From Sinotaia quadrata (taxonomy: Eukaryota; Mollusca; Gastropoda; Architaenioglossa; Viviparidae), in contig CM054181.1 in the NCBI GenBank assembly GCA_028829895.1, forward strand, positions 33,544,259-33,608,258: a stretch of 64,000 nt of DNA, in the 5' to 3' direction. Under the pieces are notes generated by a model. It had not been told where the DNA came from, did no database searches, and was given only the letters and a program-made list of their open reading frames with translations. A program made the position numbers and the translations under genes. Positions 38,541 through 50,465 of this stretch are shown one piece after another; position 1 is the stretch's first letter, and every line of letters starts with the position of its first letter.

Positions 38541-38696
38541 TCTCTTACAAAATAGGGTTTTAAATTTAAAAAAAATCGTTTTCTAGCATTTTCATTTATT
38601 AAATATTACTAACGTTTATTAGTGTACATTGATTAATAGACATTGATAACGGTAAGTACATAATAAATTCAATATTAGGTCATCATTGTTCAAAAT

Positions 38697-40300
38697 TCAG
38701 GGCATGAACTTCCGTCTCTTCGAACTTCTAGAATGCTCAGCAGCAGGAATGTCTCTCTTTAGAGTCCAACAGTAATTAGCCATCACGACTGCATCCCAGC
38801 GTCCCTGATACCTGGTTTCCATCTCTTTCATATCCTAATGAAATCTCTCTACTTGCTCGTCGCTCATTGATCCCAGATTTTCAGGAAACCGATCCATATG
38901 TGAGAATAAGTAATGCATATTGATGCTCATGTTGCGTCCAAGGTTTTTGAAAGCAGTCAGCATATTGGCAACAAGCTCTGCATAGTTCCTGGCCTTATTG
39001 TTGCCAAGAAAGTTTTTCATGACCAGAACAAAAGCCTTCCACGCTTCCAGTTCCACTTCATTCATTGAGTTTTCAAACTCTGGATCTCTGATTAGCTCAC
39101 GGAGTTATGGACCATCAAAAATGCCAGCGTTCAACTTCTCAATGGTCAACCCTGGAAAAGCATGGCACAAGTAAGCGAAACAGCCACCATCCTTGTCCAG
39201 AGCTTTGGTGATTGTTTGATTGATTAAGCCAAGCTTAATGTGCAACAGTGGGAAAAGTATCTTGACTCTGTCCACCAGATGGTTGTTTATGAGGTTCTTT
39301 GCTTTGCAAGGTACGCATTCCTCCCATACAGGCTAATCCTGCTTCATGTAATGCAGTGCTTTATCCATACTATCCCACATGCACAGAAAGCATGGGTACT
39401 TGGTCAATCCAGACTGTTGTCCCAACAAAATCTTTACCATCTTCAGGTCAACATAAAATAACCATCCATGCTGATCATAACGAATTTTCTCCAGGACGTA
39501 TTTCACCGCTTCATACTTCTCCTTCAGTGTAGTCGAGTGAGCTAGAGGTACAGAGGCAAACTGGTTACCACTTGGTAGCAGAACACATTTCAGTGATCGC
39601 TTGCTGCTGAACAATCTCCAATCTTCAGGTTTATACTGTGCCACTATAAGCTTGTACAGAAGCTGCGCAATATCTGTATCTGTACAGTACACCAGGTCCT
39701 TCTCTGTAGAGAAAAACTGAGATACTCTTGAGGTCTGTTGCGGTAGAAGGTGATGCAAACACTGACAAGCTGAGATCACAAACTAGATCATTTTGCTTCC
39801 TTTGCAAAAAAGGATTTGGAACACCATCATCAAGAACCACTAATTTTTCTTATTCATATTCTTCAACACTATAGAAATCTTCTTCACTAATGTCGGTAAG
39901 TTATTAAGGGACAGGTACTGGAATTTCATCACACTGAGGTACTGGACGACGTGCTGATTCAAGATCACGATACTTAAGGCTGCTCCGTTTTTTTCTGTTA
40001 ATGCCAGTCACATCAATAGCGCATAAGTAGCAGTCAGTCGGTTCCCTCCAAACCATAGGAATTCCAAATTTCAGACAACTATTCTTACCCTTGGTCCAAC
40101 GACGCAGATTCTCGGTGCATGTACTGCATACCATTTGTGACACCAAACTTTATCCTGATCACCAAGTTTTATATCAAAATAAGCGTGGTAAGCACGCTTT
40201 ATAAAACCTGGTGCTGTATTCCAGTTAGGAACAAAGGTGTATTCGCCGCATATGTAGCAAAATACATCGAGTTTATTTTTGCAAAGAAAAATATCATTTA
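38697..40300 (-). pseudogene. Cc8L18.2-like gene, full length but broken
   Basis: Read from about 40300 down to the TGA at 38697-38699, this encodes an intronless protein of a widespread but uncharacterised invertebrate family, often named after a bracovirus gene. The N-terminal part is cysteine-bearing (FCYICGEY, CSTC, CYLC, with PMVWREP between). The central part reads YKPEDWRLF, KRSLKCVLL, SVPLAH, then VDLK, LLGQQSG and KYPCFLCMWDS. After it come LLHIKLGLI, AGIFDG, NFLGNN, a MSINMHYL...SHMDRFPENLG block and ERFH, with a C-terminal YCWTLKRD. The frame changes near 40140 and back near 39765. Nonsense codons occur at 39901-39906 (two TAA), 39850-39852, 39333-39335, 39105-39107 and 38835-38837. 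The invariant D in VDLK followed by CxxC is reminiscent of CMC-type transposases, so a transposase ancestry is possible but unproven. No start codon survives. Confidence 0.8.
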
Positions 40301-40482
40301 TATCAATTATTAAAAAAATAGCTTATGTATCCTCTTCATAATTATGTAAAACAAATTATAATTTGTTTATTTAAATAAATAAGAAAGAAATTTACATCAA
40401 ATAAATAGAAAATACTCTTATATGTAAAAGAAACAAAAAGAAAATAATGTCGCAATAGATCAAAACGTTGATCAAAAATAGT

Positions 40483-40590
40483 TCAAAAAGTTGACCTGAT
40501 TGAACAAAACCGATGTCATTTTTGGATCCAGCACAATAAAACTGTCATAAATCCGTCAAAAAATCTTAGCAAATTTGTTGTTGCCCAGTG
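40483..40590 (-). repeat. Right terminal inverted repeat
   Basis: Its reverse complement begins CACTGGGCAACAAC and contains 'gctaagattttttgacggat', 'atgacatcggttttgtt' and 'caggtcaactttttga', matching the left repeat in order. Confidence 0.75.
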
Positions 40591-40691
40591 TAATCTATAC
40601 GATTTCATGTAGACCAGCACAGAGAAAATCCGATTACATTGCTAATCTATGCGATATCATGTAGACCATCACTGAAATAAAATCCGGATAA
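40591..40691 (+). repeat. Right part of 54-bp unit 2 and unit 3
   Basis: It starts with the duplicated TAA. Unit 3 (40638-40691) is identical to unit 1 over about 49 bp. Unit 2, split by the transposon, reads 'tctatacgatttcatgtaga' at this side. Confidence 0.85.
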
Positions 40692-41439
40692 GCAGAAGGG
40701 ATAAATAATCAATCAGGTCAGATATAATATACCCTTAATTCCAGTGTAAACATCTCTGTAATGATATCACAGTAGAAGCGTGCGATAAACTAAAATAAAT
40801 TAGTCAATGAGTTCCTGAACTCTAAAATCATCGTCTGTATTAACCATTTGAATTCTTACAGAACTGTGTTCTTTGTGCCAGTAGTAAAAATATAAACAGA
40901 TAATTCGAACCATCCTGTCCATCACCCATCATTTTCATTCACTCTAAACTGTTAGTGAAAGCCCAAACTGTGCCCTGCATGTATTTTATAGCAAATTGAC
41001 CGTTAAATGCATCCAATTACTTCTGAAATGCAAACCCACTGTAGCACTGTTTACACAGCGGCACGTGCACCACTTCCAGACAGGCAAGAATAATCAGGAA
41101 ATCAAGAAAGCAATTACCTCTATTAAAACTGACAAAGCATCTGCTATAGACAAGAAGAATGACAAACCAAATCTTGTAAAGAATCATTAGTTTATATACA
41201 AACGCCGAAAACACAAAAACAATAAAAATTAATGGATGTGGAAATTAAAACAAAAAAAATATGAATGAGATGTTTGGAGCAGACACGTCAGGTAGGGAAA
41301 ATAGCGTTACGGTCACGTGCTTTCTGATGCAATATACAGAGCACAGAGATCGAGTGCTACGTGGTCCAGTACAAGCAATTTACTTTTACAAACAGCACAT
41401 ACGTCGCTTGCCCTTTGATCCAAGACAAACAGCATAGAG
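40692..41439. other. AT-rich non-coding DNA
   Basis: Frames at 40996-41190 (+) and 41017-41214 (-) overlap each other and have no recognised motif. Confidence 0.35.
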
Positions 41440-41566
41440 GCCCCATGTTTTATGGTTCAAGACAAACAGCATAGAGGCCCCATGTTTTATGGTCCAGACA
41501 AACAGCATAGAGGCCCCATGTTTTATGGTCCAAGACAAAAAGCATAGAGGCCTCATGTCTTATGGT
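41440..41566 (+). repeat. 38-bp minisatellite, about 3.5 units
   Basis: The unit contains 'gacaaacagcatagaggccc' and 'catgttttatggtcc'. Confidence 0.9.
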
Positions 41567-41703
41567 CCAAACAAATTTCACAGAGGTCGTAAACTTTCTG
41601 GAGTAAGCAAGCCGACGGTCGAGAAAACATACTGAAAATTAAAGAAAAGAAAATACTAGTTCCTAAACTTGAAGAGTATCCTCTTAAGGTTAAAATCAAG
41701 TAC

Positions 41704-41926
41704 AATGCAGATGCCAAGTATAGACAGAGCTGAGACATGCAGAGCCGAGAGAGAGCTGATACATATAGAGCCGATATAGACAGAGCTGAGACATGCAGAG
41801 CTGAGAAAGACAGAGCTGAGACATGCAGAGCCGAGAGAGAGCTGAGACATGCTGAGCCAAAATAGAGCTGAGACATACGGAGTCGAGATAGACAGAGCAG
41901 AGACATACAGAGATGAGACATATTTC
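41704..41926 (+). repeat. Purine-rich minisatellite, irregular 23-35 bp units
   Basis: Units are built from 'agagctgagacatgcagagc' and 'gagagagagct' with indels. Ser/Leu-rich minus frames are artefacts. Confidence 0.85.
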
Positions 41927-42124
41927 AAGGTACATAAATACGTAAGCTAATAAGCTGCACCAGCTTAATAAATCGTGTATATGTTCATCATTTTGTATGT
42001 TTAAATTCTTTGTGAGGCTTAAGTTAATTCTGTATTTGTAAGTTCATTATGTAGGCTTATGTTAATTCTGTATGTGTAAGTTCATTGTGTAGGTGCATGT
42101 TAATTTCGCACAAATTATTATTTT

Positions 42125-42645
42125 GTACCAGTTTATCTCTGAACTTTAAGTTCATTTTGTAAGTGTGTGTTGGACTGTTCATTTTGTACATTTATTCTAA
42201 GTGTGTAAAGGGCTATTCATTTTGTAAATTTATGGTAAGATTGTGTTGAACTGTCATTTTGTACATTCATGGTAAGTGTGTATAGGGCTGTTCATTTTGT
42301 ACATTTATGGTAAATGTGTGTGGGACTGTTCAATTTGTACATTTATGAAGGGTGGGACTGTTTATTTGTACATTTGTGGCGAATGTTGAACTGTTCACTT
42401 TGTACATTTATGGTAGATGTGAAACTGTTTATTTGTACATTTATGGTAGATGTGGAACTGTTTATTTGTACATTTATGGTAGATGTGGGACTGTTCAGTT
42501 GCACATTTATGATAAGTTTGTGTGGGACTCTTTATTCATCATGATGGGCGTGGGACTGTTAATTTTGTATATCTATGGTAAGTGTGTGTGAGACTGATCA
42601 TTTTGTACATTTATGGTGGGTGTGGAATGTTCATTGTGTACATTT
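42125..42645 (+). repeat. About 40-bp minisatellite, about 13 degenerate units
   Basis: Units contain 'actgttcattttgtacattt' and 'atggtaagtgtgtgtggg'. A weaker related pattern extends left to about 41990. Confidence 0.85.
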
Positions 42646-42929
42646 ATATCATTTGCAATATCGATGTTTATTACCCTTGAATTTTTCTACTTCGTACAAA
42701 TTGTGCAATTGTACTGTAAGCATAATAACATGTTGGTAATTTTATCTCTGACTTAATCAACTGTACTAAATATCTAATGAGAAATTTAATAATTTAATTA
42801 AGGTAATATGAGTATATTTTTGCTTTTCTGATTCTCTTCCCTTGTAATATGTCTATGGTTTTGGTTTTGTTTGTGTGGACTTATTTTGTCCATGTGCACG
42901 TACTTTACGTAAATGTATGTATATATATA

Positions 42930-42941
42930 TATATATAGAGG

Positions 42942-42981
<40 letters not shown>

Positions 42982-43125
42982 TACAGACAAACAGACAGAC
43001 AGAGAGACGAACGGATGGATAGGTATATAGATAGATAGGTAGGTATGTAGACAGACAGACAAACTGATAGGTAGATAAATAGATAGATATATAGATAGAT
43101 AGAAGGATGGATGGATGTATAAATG

Positions 43126-43211
<86 letters not shown>

Positions 43212-43255
43212 CAGATAGACAGTAGATATATAGGTAGGTAGAAAGGTAGGTAGGC
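42930..43255 (+). repeat. Compound (GA)n, (GACA)n and (GATA)n microsatellite
   Basis: Successive blocks of GA, GACA, mixed GATA/GGTA and then about 90 bp of pure GATA. Confidence 0.98.
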
Positions 43256-43463
43256 TGTAAGTTGATAAGATGCAAAACAACACAGAAATTAAAAATCAAC
43301 TGAGGAGTTATCTAAGTCAACAGTGCAAATGACTCCATGCATAAATTTAGGTGTTCTGATATTGTATATCAAATTTCAAAGTCCTAATAGATATTGCAAT
43401 ATACGCGATCAAAAGAACGTTTGCGAGATTATCGATGTACACAAACGAGTTTGATGGCTACGC

Positions 43464-43496
<33 letters not shown>

Positions 43497-43868
43497 CACT
43501 CCTTTGAATTGAGATGACACTTGATAAAAGGAAATGAGCTCTGCACGACCGTTTCGTGATATTGGAAACCTTAACCGCACTCGGAACAAAAATAGAAAAA
43601 AACAGCCTTGACTGGACTAAAGCAGAGAGCAATGTAGCCACTTTATGTCGTCATGTGGCGATCTCGCGCTTGATCGTGACTTTGGTTTCTGTTCCACTTT
43701 AACCGGAAAATAATGACGTTTATTAAAGTTTCTTGTTAAATAACCATTGCCAGGACGTTTAGAATATGTTAAGATTCCTCATATAAGTGGACCCCTGTTC
43801 ACTTGGGCTTCAGCATTGGAACGTAATACAGTCACGTGATTTTACGTGAAGTAATAAAATTAATACAA
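43256..43868. other. Non-coding spacer with a 28-base poly-A run
   Basis: A homopolymer of 28 A occupies 43467-43494. It could be a retroposed 3' tail or simple slippage; no retroposed gene could be recognised on either side. Confidence 0.4.
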
Positions 43869-44150
43869 ATTCATCGCAGTATTGTTATGATCGAGGAAAT
43901 TACATCGCAGTATAGATATGATCGAGGAAATTACATCGCAGTATTGTTATGATCGAGGAAATTACATCGCAGTATAGATATGATCGAGGAAATTACATCG
44001 CAGTATAGATATGATCCAGGAAATTACATCGCAGTATAGATATGATCCAGGAAATTACATCGCAGTATAGATATGATCCAGGAAATTACATCGCAGTATA
44101 GATATGATCCAGGAAATTACATCGCAGTATAGATATGATCCAGGAAAAAG
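43869..44150 (+). repeat. 31-bp minisatellite, 9 units
   Basis: The unit combines 'attacatcgcagtatagata' and 'tgatccaggaa'. Early units have 'ttgtta' and 'gatcgagg' variants. Confidence 0.95.
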
Positions 44151-45329
44151 TAAATAAATATAATGGTTATAATGTAGCAAAATTATATAAGTATGGTTAT
44201 AATCTATGGAAAAGAAAAAAAAACCTAAAACTGTACACCTAAAAAAAAGAATAATTATATTCAATTATTCGTACTACTGTAACTTTGTCAAGAAATGTAC
44301 TTAAATGGCAAAGACGCTCTCAAACCTATAACGTCAGATGCAGAATAATAGTGAATATACGAAAAGGCCACAATACCAGTGAACAGAAATAGAAAGTAAA
44401 CTGTGCAAACAATACACATTACCAATGAACAAAATAACACTGTAAACAAGTACACCTATGAACTTGCGATATAAAGTAATAATTCGCTCCACCACACTAC
44501 GATCTTAAACGACATTCAATAAGTAGTTGTGCATTAACACTATGACATTCTAAATAAATACTGTACGTTTGCATGCGTCACCAAGCACCTTGAACACTGA
44601 GTAACATAATAATTAACATTCAAACAATGCCCAAATGTCATGACCCAGGTGGAGTTTCCTGTAGCCTATTTCCTCAAGCATTTTACAGTCCACCTCCTTC
44701 ACCTTTACACCAAGCAGTTTTCGTCAGGAATCCCAATTAAGATACGAGATAATCTCTCAGGAACGCAATGCCAACTCTGAGCGAATCAGCAAGCCTAGCT
44801 AGTAATGAAAGAAGAACGCAGATGGCTTGTCCGAGAATAGCCAGTCGATATCAGGTGATCCGTAGCGCCCAAAAACAATTAGTCCAGTGCATAACAGCAT
44901 GGAGTGAGAGAATAAAGAAGAAACAAATAAAAATACCTTCTTGTCTCACCAATTTAGAAATGTTCAAGAGATCCAGTAAAAAAAGCGTATTGAGTACATC
45001 TAGTAAGCAATGACGACCTGTAAGATAGTCTTGAGATAAAGTAAGTAGTGAGTACATTCAGTGAGTAATGACGACATGTAAATCATTCTTGAGACGTAGA
45101 AAGTAGTGAGTACATTTGTTGAGCATTGATGACATTCAGATGTAGAAAACAGTGATTACATTCAGTAATCAATGAGGACTTTTAATGCAGACTTCAGATA
45201 TAGAAAGCAGTGAGGACATGAAAGTGTACAGAGAAGAGTTACAATGTGCAGTGTTCATGAAGTGAGTGCTGAATGTGACAACATTAACTTTCAGAAACTA
45301 AAATATAGTTTATATTAAAGGAAAATATA
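44151..45329. other. Non-coding; faint repeats at 45010-45200
   Basis: A plus frame at 44768-45013 (81 codons) is unrecognised. 'gtgagtacattcagtgagta' and 'atgacgac' recur loosely at 45010-45200. Confidence 0.35.
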
Positions 45330-45660
45330 GAATAGATGGAAAATGGCAAGTTAGCATGTAAACAGCAGTGAAGACATTGAGCACTCAGATGCGCGGAGCA
45401 CTGAGTAGAGGCAATGTTGATGTACAGGCAATGAGTAGAGGCAAAGAGTAGAGGCAATGTTAATACGTGGAGAGCACTAAGTAGAGGCAATGTTGATGTA
45501 CAGGCAATGAGTAGAGGCAAAGAGTAGAGGCAAAGAGTAGAGGCAATATTGATGTACGGAGAGCACTGAGTAGAGACAATGTTAATGTACGGGCACTGAG
45601 TAGAGACAATGGAGTACAGTGAGAACAACTGGTACTGACATAAAGAAAGTAGTGAATACC
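45330..45660 (+). repeat. Short-unit minisatellite around 'gagtagaggcaatg'
   Basis: Units of about 15-40 bp are built from 'agtagaggcaatgttgatgt' and 'acaggcaatg'. Confidence 0.8.
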
Positions 45661-45792
45661 TACTGAATACACAAAGCAGTGATTAATGTTGAGACATAAG
45701 ACAATATCGAAGACTCAAGGAATGTCTTACAGAGAAAGCACTGAGGACGAACGATAGTCTTACATAGAAGGCAGCAGTGAATAGCATTGCTG

Positions 45793-46195
45793 AGATATGG
45801 TAACTGTGAGGATATGCACTGCTAAGCCGTACAAAATATCAGTGGCCATAAATAGGTGATATGGTAACTGTGAGGATATGCACTGCCAAGCCGTACAAAA
45901 AAAATATTAGTGGCCATAAATAGGTGATATGGTAACTGTGAGGATATGCACTGCCAAGCCGTACAAAATATCAGTGGCCATAAATAGGTGATATGGTAAC
46001 AGTGAGGATATGCACTGCCAAGCCGTAAAAAAATTTCAGTGGCCATAAATAGGTGATATGGTAACAGTGAGGATATGCACTGCCAAGCCGTAAAAAAATA
46101 TAAGTGGCCATAAATAGGTGATATGGTAACTGTGAGGATATGCACTGCCAAGCCGTAAAAAAATATAAGTGGCCATAAAATTGTGATATGTAGTA
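45793..46195 (+). repeat. About 65-bp minisatellite, 6 units
   Basis: The unit contains 'gatatggtaactgtgaggat', 'atgcactgccaagccgt' and 'agtggccataaataggt'. Length varies in an A-run. Confidence 0.95.
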
Positions 46196-46860
46196 TACAG
46201 AGAGGAATGGAAGGATGTGATAGAAATGATCAAGGATGTAAACTGGTGGTTTGTAGAAATTCATTTTCCAAAGAATGGAGGGGGGTATATAAATTATCTT
46301 GTTAACCTGCACTTCAAAGGTATGCAGGCTTTTAGATACTGCCAATGAAAAAAAGGTGATGAACTAAACAATCTTATGAAACATGATTGACCAGGATAAG
46401 GAAGGTTCCTTTGGTGTTTCCATTTTTCTAAGAGAGGAGATACTTTGCTTTTAATAACTATTCTATTTTAATAATTGTTTTGCTGCTCTTAATAAAAATA
46501 TTCTTCTTTTATTTTACTAATTGTTTTTAACTTTTGTCTTTTTCTTTTTTCTCTCTTTGCCCGTTTTCAGATGTTTTATGAAAAGTGATTTAGTTTCAGT
46601 GACGTTTCAGCCATAGCATTGTAATATATTTCCGTTCAACGAAGTTCTTTCTTTCTTCTACTTTGAAATTTAGTTGTACGTTTTTATTTCTTTATCATAA
46701 AATTGAAATGTCACCTTGGTCCGAAAGTAGTGATGTCATCAGCATGTAAATAGATTAAAACTGCGTGAAGTTGTGTTCTATTATAATCTTTAAATGTCGC
46801 TATTACTTGATAATCAGTATGAAAAAGTAATTTTATCTATATGCATATTTATTCGCTTTT
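46196..46860. other. Non-coding with an acceptor-like tract
   Basis: A branch-point-like 'ttttactaattg' near 46515 and a long pyrimidine tract end at the AG of 46569-46570. The following frames close quickly, so no coding exon is supported. Confidence 0.3.
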
Positions 46861-46940
46861 TGATTGTCTGTCTGTCGGTCTATCTATCTATCTATCTATC
46901 TATATGTGTCTGTCTGTCGGTCTATATATCTATCTATTGG
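46861..46940 (+). repeat. (TCTA)n/(TCTG)n microsatellite
   Basis: Two short imperfect blocks. Confidence 0.9.
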
Positions 46941-47560
46941 TTGGATTGAAAAGACGCAAATTCTTTAGCAAGTGGTTTGGAGGCGTTGAATTTTAAAATT
47001 GTAAATGATTGATTATTCAGATGAAAATAAAATCTTTGATTAAACAGTTTTATTTAAATCATTGATATTTACATTTAAATCACATTAAAATGTGTCTGTA
47101 AGTAGCATTTTCAAAATTCTAAATTCAGCTTGAATCAAAGGATTCTATTTGTTAGACTGTTACTTTCCTTTCATATTATCATTACCACATATACAGGTAC
47201 TGCTTTTTCAGAAATCTCTTTACTATCATTACCACAGACCAGAGCAAGTATCCCTAGACGGTGAGTTTATTACTTTAAATAGCTAAACTACATGTTTCAG
47301 TCACTGAACATGTTGAGACAAATGAGAGCGACTAATATACTGAAAGTAATGATAAATGACTTACCAGACAGGCCAGTGAAGCCTTTCAGACACTGGAAGA
47401 ACTGCTACAGAGACGGGAAATGACGTTTTATTTGATAAAAGCGCTATCCCAGAAGCTGTTTTAATATTGAAAACAATATCATCAAACTCACGCCACGCAA
47501 CGAGTTTCCTTTAATTCTGTATGGTTACATTCGTTTACTGGTGGTATTGTTTCATCAGAA
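46941..47560. other. AT-rich non-coding DNA
   Basis: No signal was recognised. Confidence 0.4.
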
Positions 47561-47750
47561 TTTTTGAATCTCAGTCTGAGTCTGTCTTACTGTACATTTT
47601 TATAGTCTCTAGTCTGTATCTGTCTTACTGGGAATTTTTATAGTCATGTCTATGTCTGTTTTACTGAGAAGTTTTATTGCATCAGGTCTGTCTGCCTTAA
47701 CGGGAATTTTTATTGCCTCAGGTCTGTCTGTCTTACTGGGAATTATGTCT
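47561..47750 (+). repeat. About 37-bp minisatellite, 5 degenerate units
   Basis: Units contain 'tctgtcttactgggaatttt' and 'tatagtc' or 'tattgcctcagg'. Confidence 0.8.
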
Positions 47751-47905
47751 TCTAATCGTACCATTGATAAAAGCAGACAAACCTGCTGCTGGAATTAAGA
47801 ATTAACTAGTCTGTTCGATTTGAACAATTTGTTTTCATGTACGCGTGTATATGGGGTTGTATGTATACACACATACATAAACACAACACACACACGTACA
47901 TATAA

Positions 47906-48047
<142 letters not shown>

Positions 48048-48169
48048 TTTGCAATCAGTTTAACAATGCTAACTGGTTTAATTCCATCTACTTATTTTTA
48101 GCAGTGACCTCCCTGCTTTAAAGTAGTATGCACTGTAGTACGTATGTCATCGACACTTGTTCCAACATG

Positions 48170-48405
48170 TTCTCAGAAATGTGCGCGCATTTCAGGAAAT
48201 GTTTCAGAACCTAATGAAAAAAGTGTGCGCGCATTTCAAGAAATGTTTCAAAACCTAATGAAAAAAGTGTGTGCGTATTTCAAGAAATATTTCAAAGCCT
48301 AATGAAAGAAGTGCGCGCGTATAAATGTTCCAAAACGTGGTAACAGAAATGACTACATTTCATCAAATGTTCCAAAACCTAATGTCAGAAATAATTTCAT
48401 TTCTG
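48170..48405 (+). repeat. About 44-bp minisatellite, 5 units
   Basis: The unit contains 'gcgcgcatttcaagaaatgt' and 'ttcaaaacctaatgaaaaaa'. Confidence 0.85.
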
Positions 48406-50465
48406 TAATAGTTTCCACAAGAAAATTATATTACCTTCTTTCATTGCATGCTCCAGCAAGCTCTAGTGTGTATAAGCAAATGTTGAAGTAAATCACACAT
48501 ATATTTAAGTAAATAAATTAACATTAAATATAATGACAATTTTGAATTGTGCTTCCTAGTCTGACTTGAATATTGACTTGAAGCTTATCTTAGTAAAGGA
48601 TTAAAGACAAAACTATATAGCAATGTTTGTGAAATCAATATACTGTATGGCTTTCATCAAGTTATTTTCGTCGATGGAGTCGCTTTGGCTAAACTGATAT
48701 TGATTGCGTCTGATGGTGTAAGTGCTTTGAATATTCGTTTTTAAGCAACGACGTCTGCTCAGATTGAAACATCCTCCTGTAACACTAACCTCCAGAACAA
48801 TGTCATATCTGTTCAATGCCGGGAAGAGTAGCTTTTCTTAATCTGAAATCTTTCTCCTTGCCGGTTTTGTCTCGCCGATGTCTTGTTCGGATATGTTCGT
48901 TTGACGGAAAATACACTACTTTCTTTGTCATTTATGATAAGAAACAAACAAAAAATGCATGGAAATCCTGACAAACTATAAAACTGTTTTCCTGGGCCTT
49001 CTTTGCACTAACAATTGGTAAAGAGCGTTAACAAGGAGACAAGTCCATAGCTGTCGGTAACAGATAGAAAATGAAACAGGTCACTGCTCAGTACCACGCA
49101 CTGTTAGAAGTGATTAGAGTTTGAATAGCTACTTAAGAACACCAATTAAGTACATAAAACTTAAAACAGATTTTGAAAATGAAGGAATAAAAAGACCTCT
49201 GTAAATAATGAGACGTATGGAGGGAAATGACTGAGGGAAACAAACCTCCGCAGAATGTCGTGCAGGGCAACCATTTCTGCTAACAAGCCATTCCAGGTAT
49301 TTCAAGAATCACCTGCAAATGAGAAGTTGAGCAAACATAACAGTCACAGTATAGTCTATATTCAGGTCACGTAAAGGCTGCTGGCAACCAGTATGCAACA
49401 TAATCGTATTCACACTTTCCCGTCACTAAAAAAAATCCAACTAGCCTGGCAACTACCTGAGGCGAAACGAGCGTAGCCGTGAAAAGCTTTCAGTGATTGT
49501 ATTTTACGGGCGATGTGCTTGCAGTGAACACTGAATGCAGCTTCTGTCTCACGTGTACACTTCTAATAATACTTCTCTCTTCCTGTCCTTGTAGAAGTGG
49601 GTGACTGATTTTTAAAAAATATTCCGCCATTTAAAAAAAAATAATTATATACTATAATCGCTCAAGAATACGTGTAACACTTTTGGCCTCTGCAGAATGA
49701 AGAGTCAATTGTTTTATGATTAATTGTTATATGTTTGGGTTACGCATTCTGCTGGCTGCTCATTGCTAATAGAAGATAATGTTAGTAATGGGATTGCCAC
49801 TGTAAACAATTGAACAAAGGATTTCCGGGTTTTATATTGCGTTCCAGTCTATCGCATTTCGTACACGTCTTTCCGCTATCGTAAAGGTACTAGTATTTCT
49901 CTCGTCAACTATGACAATGCCAATGGATGCGCATGCTTTCATCTTTCAAAACATCTTATCCATAGAGGTATATTAGATAGTGAAGTCGTTCTTGTCTGCT
50001 CGGGCATGGAAGTCTAGGGTCCTTATGATTGGAAATGAAATGTATACACAAACGGCAGTCGCATCATCTATAATCTGGAGACTTTTCTGTCATGTCTTTG
50101 GGATTGAAACTGTCTACTGATAATGACAGGGCGATTGTTCCTTTGCAAATGAAACAAAAATGTATTACTGATTGGTTCGTTTAATTACTGTTGACATGAT
50201 ACAAACTCTTCTTAACAGGGTTAATGTTTCTTTTGACGTAATATCATTCACTGAGTTTTAAAATGAACAGATATTCTTTAGAAAGTTGATATCATTTATT
50301 ATGATAAGTAATTTTCATAGAAAGTCATTATCAAACTTAAATCCAGGCTCTTGAATAGATCCATAGACTTAATTTGCATTTTATCAAAGAAAAAGAATAA
50401 ACGAAATATTTTCTTTATTAAAGTAAATACATTTCTGAATTACGAAATATAAGACCTTACAATAG
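48406..50465. other. Two kb of non-coding DNA
   Basis: This is the longest stretch without an array. No frame over 70 codons and no RNA gene or retroelement homology was recognised. It could contain regulatory DNA that cannot be read from one sequence. Confidence 0.4.

Larger units (their letters stand above)
38326..40590 (-). mobile_element. DNA transposon with CACTG termini carrying a Cc8L18.2-like gene
   Basis: The element is 2,265 bp long. Its ends are inverted repeats of about 110 bp: both begin CACTG and share 'CTAAGATTTTTT', a 'GATTTA' block, 'ACATC.GTTTT' and 'CAGGTCA', with substitutions and small gaps. A TAA duplication flanks it. The neighbouring 54-bp repeat provides the uninterrupted target: joining the flanks restores a repeat unit. 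The only gene inside is the minus-strand pseudogene at 38697-40300. CACTG-type termini with 3-bp duplications resemble CACTA/CMC DNA transposons. That classification, and the idea that the gene is the transposase, are inferences. Confidence 0.75.

Noticed and set aside
38697..40300. Alternative genetic code (TAA/TAG as Gln) for the Cc8L18.2-like gene
   Set aside because: One TAG falls at an expected Trp position and there are real frameshifts, so simple decay is a better explanation.
38264..40691. 49-bp identical sequences as LTRs or long target duplications of the element
   Set aside because: They are outside the CACTG ends, and a third, split copy shows they are units of a pre-existing tandem repeat.
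43467..43494. Poly-A tail of a processed pseudogene or SINE
   Set aside because: No recognisable retroposed sequence or target duplication flanks it.
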